The notes below the pieces were generated by a model that made no database searches, had not been told where the DNA came from, and saw only the letters and a program-made list of their open reading frames with translations. Of a stretch of 64,000 nucleotides of DNA, positions 14,677-28,010 are shown piece by piece (within the stretch, counting starts at the first letter, position 1; each line of letters opens with the position of its first letter). The position numbers and the translations under genes were made by a program. This DNA comes from Acanthornis magna (lineage: Eukaryota > Chordata > Aves > Passeriformes > Acanthizidae): NCBI GenBank assembly GCA_036785705.1, contig JAWUZG010000027.1, positions 4,073,501 through 4,137,500 on the forward strand. The letters are read 5' to 3'.

Positions 14677-14819
14677 GCTAGAGCCATCTCTTATACCTTT
14701 TTTTTTCCCCGAAGTACTGTATTTTCTTTTTTAAAACCAGATGAGACCTTCCCTTTCCTAAACCTTCCCTGCAAGTTGTAGAATTGGTAGCTGTGTCTGA
14801 GGATTCTCTTCACCCTTGG

Positions 14820-15240
14820 TGCTGAATTGATTTTTGCCTTTTTTGCTTTTGTATATTCTATGTATTCTTTACACATATATTTGTAGCTCTGTAGCCTATT
14901 ATTGTATTCGTAGCTAGCATTTTACCTACTCTATTAGACAAAATAAATTCCCCAGTGGCTCCAAGCGCTGGGGGTCCATGGTTAGGCTCTCTAAGCCAAG
15001 GTTAAAACCAGCTCTTGGAGACACATTTCCAGAATCAAAGTTTAGTTCCTATCTAAGAGGGGGTGAAATTCAGAAAAGGGTAGAACCAGGGGGGAATTAC
15101 CTCATCTCTTATGTCACTTTGATGGGGGAAGGAGTGTCAGGGGGACAGCACTGCTCAGCAGCAGCCAAAACACTTCTCTCTTATCAGCACCCTTCCAGCT
15201 TCTAATGCAAAGCACAGCGCTGGCAGGGCTGTGAGCTTTA
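14820..15240 (+). mobile_element. LTR remnant, same family as the element at 59595-60126
   Basis: The reverse complement of 14820-15115 aligns by eye with the + strand of the element near 59.6-60.1 kb. Shared blocks include GGAACTAAACTTTG / GGGAACTAAACTTTG, an AAATGTGTCT...AAGAGCTG block, AAGAG(A/G)TGAGGTAATT, and a common end near ATTTTTGCC. The two copies are therefore in opposite orientation about 45 kb apart. After ACTTTG at about 15115 this copy diverges into sequence similar to the end of another avian LTR type (around CAGCAGCAGCCAAAACA), so it may be recombinant or disrupted by a nested insertion. The outer boundaries are approximate, and the right edge could extend to about 15.4 kb, where a TATAAA-like CTATAAAGG lies. 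Confidence 0.6.
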
Positions 15241-16439
15241 CGTCAGACCCAATACAGTCAGTTATGCACATATGCTAAATATATAAATATTGTATGTGCT
15301 TTATGTTAGGTGTGCATCTTCAGGCACTTTCCATCTCGTGAGTTGTGCACCTAAGGATCCCTATAAAGGTAACCCCTCTCTGTCACCTGTGTCTGGCTTG
15401 TGATTTTAGGACCAGCAAAAAGGCATCACCCTGAGCCCTCCTCTCCCCATTCCAAAAGTCTTTCAGTACCATTGGGGCCAAATTAAGTCCTTAAATGCAT
15501 GATACATGCATTAAATGTTTGTAACATCGACTGGCAGGGCTCTTAGGCACAGCAGTAATGACCAGTGCCTAGAAGGACTGGTCCTTCCTGGACCTTCCTG
15601 GTATTACGTTCATTAATCTAGCCGTGGTCTGGCTTTAATTCTGTGTAGATGCACAGAATAGAGAGTTTCTGTCAGGAGGAGGAGAGGTTTAAACAATAGG
15701 AGCCGCAGGAAAAGGTAGGGAAATACTGTAAGTTTCAGAGGTTGTTGCAGGATAGCAAAACCAACTTTGTTAAGTTTGGTAAAAACATGATTTAAGTGGA
15801 AAAAGCAAAGTAACTCAAAAGACAGTACCAGATGGATGAGATACAGGAAATACTTCTCTAGTGATAAATTTTTAAATAGGATAATTATTACAACCTCTTG
15901 AAAAATGTGCTCTAAAAGTCGGGATAATAGGTAGTTATACCTCGTAAGAGTCATGTGTAATTAGGTGCCTGGACTATATGGACTTTTATACAAAATCAGC
16001 AGGTGGTGGAATAAATGTACTGCCACTTTTTTGTACTAAGTTTTTTGGGGTTTTTTTGGCAGAAGTCTGTGAAGAGATCAGTCCTTTGTCTCTATTGGAT
16101 AGAGCTGCTCATTACAGCTGCTGTTAATAAAACGGAAATAAGTGACAGATCGGTAATCTAAAAGTCTGCTCTGTGTTGCTGTCCTGAGTCAAACAAGAGC
16201 AGCTTCGTGGAGGAACCTTGCTCTGCTCTCTGTGCACTGGTTGTATCTGCACTCTTCCTCTTACTTGCCAGGGGCTAGTTAGAAGGTAGAAAAACCCAAA
16301 AAGATGTTACAGAAATAGCATAATTACATTTATTAGGAAATCCATGCACATGTTAGCTTGGCACCGGCTATTCTTGTCTTCGATTACTTGATTTTTGGTA
16401 GTTCAGTTCTACAGCCAAACTTCTTATTAATCAGGGCAG

Positions 16440-18560
16440 ATTTACACAAACCCCCGGGTGCAGTGCTTGAGTACAGGAAGACAGCCAGGGATAGGAACTT
16501 TGATGTTCCTGCATCCTTCCTGTGGCTGTTTTGGGAAGGGGATGGGAGACAAGAAGGTTTTGTGGCTGTTGAGCTGTGAGAGAGCAGTGCCTTGGCACTT
16601 CTCCTGCAGGACTGCAGTGGAGTTGCTTGGAGTGGGTGGCCAGGCTGGTGGTCGTGGTGCTGCAGTTGCTTCCAAGGGCTTTTCCAAGGGCTTACAGCAA
16701 GAGCTGGCAACATCTGAGCACCAGACAGGATTTTCTGGGGACAGCAGCGTAGGGAAGCTTGTGTGGTAAAACTCCATGTACCCTGCACAGAAGGGGAAAG
16801 TAATGCTGCTTGACCAAATCTCTCATGAGCTTTGTTTTCTGCACCTGTGGCACCAAGGTGGAGGTGGGCATTGCCTGTGTCTGACCCACAGGAAGGGATG
16901 GCACCTGCCAGGTCCTTGCCTTGGCTCATGGCCGTCAAGGAAGGACGAGATTATGGACAGTTTGGGCTGCTGGGTACTTTGGGTTTGTTTTTCCATGTGG
17001 ATTCTGTGTTTTGTAAAGGGGAGCTCAAGCCTCCCGCGTGCCCTGTGCCTGAGGTGCTGGGCAGAGTTCTGTGGTTCTGCCTCTGTTTCCTGGCACTTAT
17101 GGGGATCTGTTGTCTGTGGGACTTCCCTTTCCTGGGTGATCGGGGTTGGAAGTGACCGACTGGGGTCGGGGTTTGGAAGGCCTTGGGGGTGTGCCGGTGG
17201 GAGATGTGTGTGCTTGGGAGCCTTTGCAGGGGTCCGGGAAAGCAGAGGCCTCTGCAAGAAGAGGCCATGTACAGCTGGTGACCTTGGAGTTCTGTGCTCA
17301 GAGCCTGAGGCCATGGCAGTGCTGGTGTCACTTGCATGGGAATCCTGTGTGGAAGCAGCATTTCCCAAAAGCTTTGCTCCCTGGCACATTGTCGTTGGGG
17401 CTGGTGAAGATGAAGGGAGCTGTTCTGAGGTACAGACCCCTCCTGGGGTTGTTCACCCCTTCGGGATGAGACAGCCCCATGGGTGGAGGAAATGCCTTGT
17501 GCAAAGCCTGTTTATTGTTGCTTTAGTCTAGATTTATTGTGTCTGGAAATGTAACGGATCTAAGTTTACCTTCTCTTTGCTGTGTGACTGATAAAAGACA
17601 TTGTCAGCCCAAAGTCTGGCCTGATAAGTCTTTTCAGTCACCATAGGGGAGGGGAGGTGGCAGCACATGTGCTGAGGGCAGGGCAAAGCTTTTCCAGGTG
17701 CCTCTTGGAAAGCAGCTGGGATGAGCCAATGGTGGGACCAAGCCCAGCCTGGCTTTGAAGGGAGGTAGCTGTGCAAATGAGTCTTGAGAAGATCTGGTCC
17801 TACTGGTGGCAATTCTGCCCCTGCACATGGCACAGCACGTTTTGAGGCATCCCCTGGGGGTCAGGGTGTCACCGAGGGGCAGCTCTGGGCAGCACCTTGG
17901 GCCCTGGCTGAGGCAGTAGGAGTGGAGAACTGGCTGCTGGAGGAGGAATGGAAGCAGGGAACAGCAGAGCAGCACCTGGGGCTGTTCCAGCAAGCTTGGG
18001 TGGTTCCTGTGGCTCTTTTGGAGTTTTTCCCAGAGCACTGGGAGGCTTCCCGCACTGGGGGCTCTTCCCGGTGCTGGGAGGAGCCAGTAAGGGAGCTGGA
18101 AAAGCTGTCAGTGGCATCATATGGCACTGTGTCATTCCTGTCTGGTGGGGCAGAGTGCTGGCCCATCTGGGGTGGCAGGTGGGGGCCTGGATCTGGAAGG
18201 AGGTGTTCTGTTCCTGTCCAGTGGAGCTTTGGGAGGCTAGAGGGATCTGGCAGGGCTTCTTATCTCAGGGAGAAGGAGATGGGGGAGGTCGAGTTAGTGT
18301 CCTGTTGAAAAACACCGGAAGGCTGAAGAGAAGACATCGATACCTGTTTTTGGTGAAGGGATTTCTTCTTTTTCAGTCAGTTTGGGTTTTTTTCTGCTTC
18401 TCTGTAGTGGTGCTTTCTGCTCACTTTCATGGGCTTCTTCAGTCTCTGAAGCTGGAGAGGGAAGAGGGAAGCAGCTCATTTTCCCTGGCTCAAGTGGAGG
18501 AAAGGAGGCTAGTGCTTCCTCAGTTTAGCCAGGAGAAAGGGGAGAACTTCCTCCATTCTA
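16440..18560 (+). other. G-rich, G-over-C skewed block in the first intron
   Basis: About 2.1 kb is visibly richer in G than its surroundings, with many GGG/GGGG runs on the + strand (for example around 17150-17230, 17640-17720 and 18040-18300) and many overlapping open frames on both strands. Long open frames are expected where T/A-rich stop codons are scarce. None of the translations shows a domain I know, and no clear splice-bounded exon stands out. Candidates are a regulatory block, an old repeat, or an unrecognised alternative exon. Confidence 0.4.
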
Positions 18561-20702
18561 GTTAATGCCAGACCATTTGGTTGGTGTCTAGTCACAGCGT
18601 TGGTGGGATGGCACAGGCACCATGAGACAACTTCCTGAGTGTGGAACTGCACAGCTGGGGAACCCAAAGTGCAGGTATGGATTTCCTTGAAATCAATCCT
18701 TGCCTGCCTGCAGTCAGGTTCCACACCCTTTCATGGATATCTTAGCTCATCTCCAGCTGTTTTCTGGATAAACACGTAAGGTAGAGATCTCAAGTTTTTC
18801 TAGTTGGAATACTGAGTCTTCTTCATCTTACATTAACAGATGTGTGCATGCCGCACTTGGTGGGGTAGAATGGTTAACTCTGCTTTAGGGTGAAGGAGGA
18901 GGGTTGTGTCTGTGGCATCTGTCTTGCCCCTGTCTCTGCTGTTACCATGATGCCTTCCTTTTCTAGCCAAAGTTTTACCAGTAAAACTTATTCCCTCTGT
19001 GTCACCTACTTTCCAGCTGTTGGTTGCCAGTGAACTTCTGGAAGTTTGCTGGAGTCCTGTTTTTATAAGGTCAAATTGAAGGGATTACATGGTGTCCCTG
19101 TATGTAGTCATGGGGGGGAGCCTGAACGTTGGATTTCTGATGATCTGGTTAGCTGCAGCTATCACCAGAGAGGCAACCTTCGTTCTGATTTTATGCAGTC
19201 ATAATTACAACTTTATAAGACCAAAGGTAGCTTTAATCTATGTGAAGCACTTCTCATATTGTCCTTGCAGAATACTTGGCTAAACTCAAAACAAAGATTA
19301 AGTACAATGTGAATTGCTTAGAACTCTCATTTCCTCACCATGCTGGGGCTATAAAGATCTTCATTAGTGTTTAATTAACCCCTAAACATCTAAGGATGCT
19401 CATTTTACAGATGATCACACTAGCACTGTGGCGGTGTTGGATGAAATGAATTTTATGGTGTTTCACAGTGAGGAGTGAGCATAGGAAGGGAGCATAGGAA
19501 GAAACCCTGTCTAGCTGAAATTATTGTTCCTCTAAGCTCTGAGTGGTACATGCTGAAAAAATTATTATCTGCTGAATGGGAAGTCTTTTCTTCTATTCCT
19601 CTGAAGCAAAGTAATAACCTGACACTTCTCTTTATCCACTGATTTTTTGGAAAGCATTAATTAAAAAAAATTAAAATTTCTTACATGGCTATGGAGTCAG
19701 TTCCCCAATATGAATGTTCAGTATGAAAATCTAATAGGTAAGAAGAAAGACATTTATTACATAGCAGTTGGCATAAATTTTGCTTCTAATGAGGATCAAA
19801 TACATGTAAATGAGTAATTACAGTAATTGTTGTAATTGAGATTTGTTCATGACATAGGTCTCATAATTGTATAACCAAGTTTTGGTTTATTAAGATTTAT
19901 AGTCTGAACTCTTAATTCCATTTTATTCCTTTAGAAGCAGGATTTGCTAGGGGAGGAATGTTTTCAGGAAGCTGACTTGCTACATGCTCTCAACCAAAGA
20001 TGTTTCAAGTTTCTTCTTGGCAAAGCTGGAAGGCTTCCAGTGAGATGCTGTAAATGACCAAAATTACTGTAATGTGGGGATCTAAGAGTTGAAGGCATTC
20101 CTGAGTGCACATACTGGATCTGACAGTTTCTGGCTTGAAATCGTAATAGGTTTTCTCCCTCTCAATTTTAAGAAGTTCTGCTTACAAATAAAAATGATGT
20201 TGTCTCCTTTGCAAGTTAATGCTATTTAATAGTAAATTTTAAATCTAAATTTCCTTATGTGCTGTTGCATGTTCTCTCTGCTTCTACTAGAATTGGATAA
20301 AACCATCTGTTTTGCTGTGGTTTGACTCTTTTTGGCTTCAAGAGGAGTCCTTTAGCCACTGCAGTCACAACAGTCACAGCATACTCAGGCTGGCTTTAAT
20401 TACAGCAGAACCTGCAAGTATCCCTGAAGCGTGGAGGAGAGTTTTCCATCTCATCAGTTGCAGGTGGGATTGGAATTGACAGTGATCCAGCATGGCTCAA
20501 GGGTTTCCAGGGTGTTATCCCCTGCATTGTGCTGCAGTGACAAAGGAGGTTCAGTGCTGCAGCGCTTTTGTCCCCCAGGTTTTCTGTTCACACTAAGGTT
20601 GAATCCGTGCAATCACTTTGTCCTGCATTCCCCATCAAGGGTAAAAGCACACACAAAATCCAGGTATCCTACCCAGTTCTGCTGTTCTCCTGCAGGTATA
20701 AC

Positions 20703-20762
20703 CACCCATAAATGTATATGCTATATATATGCTAAATACATATGCTATAAGCACCCATAAAT
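20703..20762. repeat. 11-bp direct repeats flanking an AT-rich insert
   Basis: CACCCATAAAT occurs at 20703-20713 and again at 20752-20762. Between them are 38 bp built from repeated ATATGCTA(T/A) motifs. It could be a small local duplication with microsatellite expansion. It is too short to be a known transposon. Confidence 0.6.
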
Positions 20763-22978
20763 AGATGAGCGTAATAACTCCTGTGGTTTATAGCCTGAAA
20801 CACACCTGATGGTGTCAGCAGCTCATGGACAACTTCTCAGAGTTTTGCATGTACTGTCAGAATCTAGATGTGGTTAATAACCTCCTTTTTATAAAGCTGG
20901 GTTTAGATAACTTGATTTTTGTATTATAAATCTAAGAGTGGCTTGGCTAGAGGTATCGTGTTTCCTTGGCCATGGGGCAAAACCAAAGCAGTGTATTTCT
21001 GAGCACTAGAGCGCCTTCAGAGATGGTTTTTACAGAATGTACATTCTTTTTTAGTTTTTCCTTTGTCTTTCTTAGAACTTCAGAGGAACTCAGGGCAATC
21101 CTCTTTCCCCCTTTCCTCCTCCCTCCCCATCTAATTAGGGCTGGGAATTCAGGTACTCAAACCCCATGAAATTTAATAAGTGTCTTTGAGACCATTAGTG
21201 AATCACGATGAATGTGTGCCATTTTCTGCTCTTTGCTAAATATAGAGGTGGGACTGGGTCATGGTGTCCTCGGCTGTCGCTGGTACCACAGGAACTTTCT
21301 TAACCAAGTTGAGCTCTGCCTTATTAGCTGTGGGGATTTTTGCCTTCACTATTCCAACTGAGGGGGCTGCTCCTGAACTTTTGGCTTGAGTGCTTAGGAA
21401 TCAGCTTTGAATTTCCAGCCTGCATATGGTGTCGGTGTGTAGTTTAGAGCCGTTTGTGTCAACGAGGTTTATCCTTAAACCTGAATTGTTCTTTTTCTCT
21501 TCTTGATGCTCGTGTGTGAATATACGGACCAATTGTAATCCTACCCTGTTTCAGACTGGTTTTGTGAGTCTGAATACACTGGAATCCACTGCTGCATGGT
21601 ATGCTCTCAGGTGTAACCGATTGCTATACAGTCCTGTTCACCAGTGCCCAAAGGAGACATTCCTACAATGAAGAAGCTCAGCATCCTGTATCTGATCTCT
21701 CCAGTGCTTGATTCCATTTGTTCACTGGAGAAAATGGGTAATCCTTAAGTAGTCAAGTATTTAGTGCAGATTTTATTCAGGATTGCACATTTTGTTCTAT
21801 GCTGCCTTAAGTAATTGAAACCACTTCACTGCAGTCATGCAAATAAAGTAATTGCAGTGTGGCCTGGAATTAATGTGCACTGGAAACTAACTACCTCGGC
21901 CTTTTTCTTTTCTCCCTCAGCCTTTCCATGTTTCTTTAAAACCAGCTATATATGTATTTTCAAGTACTGTCCTGCTTGATGTTGATAAGCGTATTCCGTG
22001 CATGGTCCATCGCTGGAATTTCATTGTGGTTTTGATATTACTTTTATTTAATTTGGAGACACTTAATATTTTTCTTTCAATCACACATCTGTCTGCTAAA
22101 ATTTTGAATGTCTAATCTCCTGCTCACCCCAGTAATTAAAGATTGGAAGAAAGATTTGTCTGGCAAATACTGCATGCAGAAGTAGGAAAATGTACTGAGG
22201 ATGTCCTAAAAGGGGTAGATGTTCTGGAGGAGGGGTTGACAGTTACACGTGTGTACATACACCTCTACCTGCCTTGCTCTCTTGTACATAACAACCATCC
22301 ATTATCCCTATTATCTGTTTCAGGTTTTTGCTGCTTGTCAGCAATATCATTATTTGTATTTTTTTAGTGTTTCTCTCCTCGCATGTTTAAAACAAATCTG
22401 TAATAGCCAGTTATATCACAGTAGGGCTTCAGGGAGGGGATGCAATCTCTCTGTGGAGGAGTAATCAGCTTTCCTGTCACCAGACACAGTACTGCCTTCT
22501 CTCCTTAGCTTTAACAATACAAAAGGTGCAGCACCCTTTGCTGTTTTATTACAGCCAAGTGCTTTAAAGAGTTTCACAAAATGTGATGTCACCTCTACTG
22601 TGCCTCCTTTTCTTGGGGAGAGGCCAACTGCAGTGCTATTGCTGATGCTGATGTCATTTGCCTCCGTGAATGAGACTTTGTGGCATCTTCTTCTTCCCAT
22701 TTTTCCCCTTCTTCTGCTTTTTATAGTGTAATTGGGATTCAAGACTTCTGAACTCATCATTTCCTTGAGTTGCATTTTGTTCCTTTGTCAGACAGAGGGT
22801 GAATTACAGTTGCCCTTGTACAGGTACATTCTTGTTCCTGTGTGTCGGTTTAGGGAAGGCATTAGCTGTTAGTTCCTGAGGGATTGGCTGTAATCCCCGA
22901 GAGCCCATGAGAAACCTGTTGGCACCTCATGGCTTCAGGTCATTAACTGGAGCATGTGCTATCACCTCATGTCTTTGA

Positions 22979-23443
<465 letters not shown>

Positions 23444-23607
23444 TAACTTGGGAAGCTTAAGGTAACATGGGATTTGGTGTTGTGGAATACCTGGCACATC
23501 TGAAGAACTGCAAACCAAGGATAAGGAATTTTCAGCTCTGCCCACCACAAGGTGTTTTAAAAAGTTGACCCGTAAGGAACTACCATGGCTATGGTTGTGA
23601 TCTCCAG

Positions 23608-23685
23608 GTAACCCTGCCTTGGCAGGGGCATTGGACTAGATGTTCTCCAGAGGTGTCTCCCAACCCTAATGATTCTGTGATTCTT
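23608..23685 (+). mobile_element. CR1 LINE 3'-end fragment
   Basis: The sequence reads as the typical avian CR1 tail: CCTGCCTTGGCAGGGGCATT, then GGACTAGATG, TCTCCCAACC and a terminal ATGATTCTGTGATTCTTT microsatellite-like end. Only the last ~80 bp is present, as is usual for 5'-truncated copies. It lies about 180 bp after exon A, in sense with the gene. Confidence 0.9.
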
Positions 23686-26600
23686 TAACATCAACAGCAG
23701 TGTAAATTAGGTGCACTGCCGTAGACTTGAGAAAATCAGAAAGCTTGTCTGCTTTTTTGGGAAGCTGATTTTTGTTTTGTTTTTCAATGATGATACGTCG
23801 TAAACTAAAAGTGTAAGTCTGTAGAAGGGGAGAAAAAAAGGAGAAGGAAGATGGTCACACTGGTATTTCTAGAAGAAACCTGCCTGAGATACCAGAGTAT
23901 CAGGAATGAACATCTTTGGGTCAACTCAGTAGCAGCCTCCTGGAGCTGGGATACAGCAATGGCAAACAGTGGAGAAACTGCTGTATTCTCATTGTCTACA
24001 TTTAAGACAATATGCCCCTCCTAAAGAACTACTATTCCTTGCAAACATAGTCAGGTATCCTAGTGCTGCTGCACAGACATTTGCTTCCCCATTAGAGATC
24101 TGAGAAACTTCTTAGCATTCCATGGCAGTTTTCATCGTAGGTGCGGAAAAGCAGCAAGAGGTAGGATGGTTTTCTTGGGAATTAAGATTGGTGGCTGCAG
24201 GAAGATAAACGGAGGAAGAAGAGACTGAGATTAATTTCCACATGTAAATAATTGATACTGTTGTTGAATCACAGGTATTTTTGCATGGTGTATGTGAAAG
24301 TGTTTGTAACCAGCTATTCAAGAGGTTTCTGGGTTTAGATGTGGTGATGTAAAGAACCACAGTTGTCAGCTCCCTTGAGAAAAAGATTCCAGAAGGTTTT
24401 CCCGTACTTCTGATGAAGATGCAGAAAATGTGCAGAATTATCATCTCTCTTCTTCCTGGCCCTCCAACTTCCATCATGACAACCACTAAAGAGAAGATGG
24501 CAAAATATGGTTTTCTCTATCAGATGGTTCAGTCTTGAGGTAGTGTATTAGGAACTTTAAGCCTTCTGGGGGAAACTTCCATCCGGATTGTTCTTTAAGT
24601 GACTACAAATGCATTCCTCTTTCACATCAGATGTGATCGTGGTTTTGCTCAGCCTGGTAAAAGCGTGGGGTGTTTAACCTCTTGTCTTTCTCAACAAGGA
24701 AGGTGAATCTCAGAGACAGCCTAGTTGTTTAAATCCTTCACAGACCTCTGATCAATCTCTTAAACTGATTCATTAGCTTAAAGTGTTTGAACCTCTTGTG
24801 GATAGAAGACAGAGACATTAAACCCTTGTATATGCTCTCAGAGCATTATTTAAGCCTTCTAAAAGCACCATAAATAATTTTTATTTGAGGAGGTTTCATA
24901 AGTGGTGGTTACTACAGAATCAGCATTAGTGAATCATGTGTGGTAACAGCTGGGATAGCACACACAGCATTTTGCAGCTCTCCCTTCACTGTCTGTACTT
25001 TGCTCAGCTGCTGAGAATTGAACCTTCCCTGTGACTCTGAAGTCTCCTGTGACTTCAATTGCTTTGTGAAACTTCATAGTTGGTGATTCATTGATACCTG
25101 TTCAGCTGTCCTCCTCTTTGATTTCACTTGACTACTTTGCAGTTCTGCCTCCTGTTTTATCTGATTTTTGAGCCTGCCCAGTGCAATGAGACACCAAACA
25201 ACTATTCCTACACTTTGTATTATGACTGCATGGGTTTTTCATTTACTTTGTAGTTTTGGACATTCTCTCTTGAAAGATGATGCTGAAATGCGAAAGTCAT
25301 ACTGTTAAAGGGGAGAGAACTAGAGACTGATATCTGTAGAAGCTGGACAGAAGTGCAAGCCTTGCTGCCACCCACCAAGCTGTGCTCTCATTTAGATTCC
25401 CAGGGGCAGACTGAAAAGGCAAATGAAGGCAAGAGTTCAGAGTGGTTTGGGGACATTTAGGACAAGAACTGGAGATGTGCTGTTGGCTCCTGCTTTGTGC
25501 CTGGACTGAGCCAAATGGCCTGGTGATGATTCCTTGAGGGTGACTTTGTAGTCTGTGTGTATAGTGAAGCAAGTTCGTTGTAGTTCTTCCACAAACACTA
25601 CTATATATGTGCTCTGTGCTTAGCTGGCCACTGCAGGTTTTGGCTAAAGAACACTGCCAGAGGTAACTCGTTGTCTGTGTCAGCTCAGAATATTATTTTC
25701 TGTTCACGAAAATAAGATCTGTGCAGCTTTTAGCACAGTAATCATCGGACGGATGACAATGACAAAAGGGTTTGAGTGGGGAGAGGCTGTTTGTCTGAAT
25801 ACTGACAATGGTGGTGTTTGTTTGTGTCGTTTCCATGCCCTGGTGTGATGGTCTGTGTCAGTGGGAAACAATCATCAATTTATCCAGCGGTTCCCAGGTT
25901 TTGGTGCCTGTCCTGTGTGATTAAAAGTAGCTCCTGCTTGTGAGTTTGGGTTTTCCTGTGCTTATTGGAGCTGAAGAGTGTTGGCAATAACATTTGATTT
26001 TAAGTTGAAGTGTAACAGAGGATATGAAAAAAAAACCTGATAGGATTGAAATTAGAGGTTCTGCTCACTTTTAAGACTGAATGAGAAGGGCTTTGGATGC
26101 AGCTTAGTCAGCACAGCTTGAAGTAATCGTACCATTTGGTATGTCACTGGGTGCTGATGGTAAACTTCCCTACCGTCATAAATTTTATTTTAAAAGGCCT
26201 TTTAAATTATCTGCTTTGCAGTCTGCCTGGTCTAAGCGACTTTCCATTTGCTTCTCTTTTCCTTCCCACTAATTTCTAAACTGAGCATACATGGATGAAG
26301 CAGCAAATGAGCTCCTAATATGTGAATGCCAGGGCAGAAGTGCCATTTCGAATTCTGGGCTATATCTGCTACACAGACTCTTGGATCCCAGAGAAGTACA
26401 TTAACTCTGTCTTTCCTTGGCATGCCACAGTACCACTCCTACAGGTTTTCTTGCTAAGTTTTGAAGATACTTCTCTCAGTGTCTTTAAGCAAACCACAGA
26501 CCCCCTGTGTCAAGGCACTGTGGAGTGTAGCTTTTCCTAAGGTTAAGGAATTTAGCTGGGTTTTGTAAGGTGGAATCCCTTTGACTTGCCCCTGTTTATT

Positions 26601-27418
26601 AAGTCAAGACTCAGAAACCCCTTTGCTGCTGCCTCTCATACCAGCTGATGTGACCTACTGGAAAATGTAAGCCCTGATCCTCACTTCCAAAGGGTGTTAG
26701 ACATTGCAGATTTGAAAGGTGAACATGGTTGGACTTGGGATTACGATTTTAAAATGCTGTTAGGTCAAAATTGAGTATCTCTAATCTTTCTGTTGAGAGC
26801 AGCTTTACTTTCTCCTGGCAATCCAGAAGACGCAAGTATATAGAGTTACACAGACAGCTGGGAAACGGAGATAAAAGTTCAGTGACAGACCAGCAGGGCT
26901 GGGTTGTATTCTGCCTTTCGTCAAGCCTTGTCACCTCAAAAGGTGCTATATTTATAGGGCAAAGCAATAAAAAAAGATAAATGTAAGACACCCCAGGCAT
27001 ATGCTCTGAGCTTGCCTGGATTTTGGAGTAGTTCCTATTTTCTTCAGCATCCTAAGAATGTGGAGGTGTAGAGTTGCTGCAAATGCACAGGATAGTAATT
27101 TGAACTATTAAGTCTTCAAAAAGCTTAAGCTACTGATGTTGTGACTGGAGTTTCAGAGGCAGAATTGAACAGGAGCCATGGTTTACATGTTCATGTGCAT
27201 CTTGACCTGTGACACAACAAATACTGCTTGTGGTGTGACCAGTGCCTTTCCAAACCTAAATTACTTCAGGCACATGACTCACACTGAAAATCACAGGATT
27301 TTCCTAACTGAATCCATAATTCACTGTCGCTGTCTGGCTGCCTGGAAAATTCAACAATCTGAACTTAGCATCTAGTAAAAATACAAGTTTTCAGAATCTT
27401 TCATTGCTGGCTCTGCTG

Positions 27419-27444
27419 CAGTGCTGGGTTTTTTTCCAGCACTG
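27419..27444. repeat. Hairpin with perfect 9-bp stem
   Basis: CAGTGCTGG at 27419-27427 pairs with CCAGCACTG at 27436-27444 across an 8-base GT-rich loop. It lies inside the large intron. The stem is too short for a microRNA precursor and no further pairing extends it convincingly. Confidence 0.6.
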
Positions 27445-27960
27445 TAAGCAAACAGGATGTCTCCAGAAGAGCTCTATGCTATAATTCGTGGCAGTCCCAT
27501 GCCACCACCTGAATGTTGAAGAGAAACAAATGGTCAGAAATTGCATCTTTTTTGGTGAATAAATTCTCTCCTCATTAATGGGTAGTGTGTGGGAACGCAC
27601 AATGATTGCAACACGTGCAAGTTGGTTCAGAGTCAGCTGTTGTGCCTCAGCCCTTCTGTTGTGCTGAGCTTGTAGAGGTGTTGCAGTGAGCAGGAACAGT
27701 GGCTCTTGCAAAGAGTTCAGCATCCACACAACACTTTCATTTTGAAACATGAAAAAGGAACCCTGGCATTGGCAGATTAATGTTCTGACTTTTTTTGGAA
27801 GGAGCTCAACATCTTCAGTGCAAAGGTTTGACCTTTCTTTTGGAGTTCCCCTTGCCAGAAATGCCTGTGCTTTTTCATGCTACTTTGCTGATGTTTGATT
27901 GTCTCAATATGTGAGCATAAAGAAGCTGCTACCCGAGAGCCTCTACTCCTGATGCACTTA

Positions 27961-28010
27961 TAAAATCATCACGGTTGGAAGAGACCTTTAAGATCATCAA
28001 GACCATGTCC
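27961..28010 (-). mobile_element. CR1 LINE 3'-end fragment (minus strand)
   Basis: AAAATCATCACGGTTGGAAG followed by AGACCTTTAAGATCATCAAG is the reverse complement of the standard CR1 3' terminus. Only about 50 bp is recognisable. It is antisense to KIAA0930. Confidence 0.85.

Noticed and set aside
16776..17531. 251-codon open frame on the + strand, the longest in the window
   Set aside because: It overlaps long frames on both strands in a G-rich block, has no recognisable domain, and is rich in tryptophan/cysteine/glycine as expected from TGG/TGT/GGG-rich DNA.
26726..26765. Possible CR1 fragment (GGTTGGACTTGGGATTACG)
   Set aside because: Only about 20 bases resemble CR1 and the terminal ATTCTGTGATTCT motif is absent, so this may be chance.
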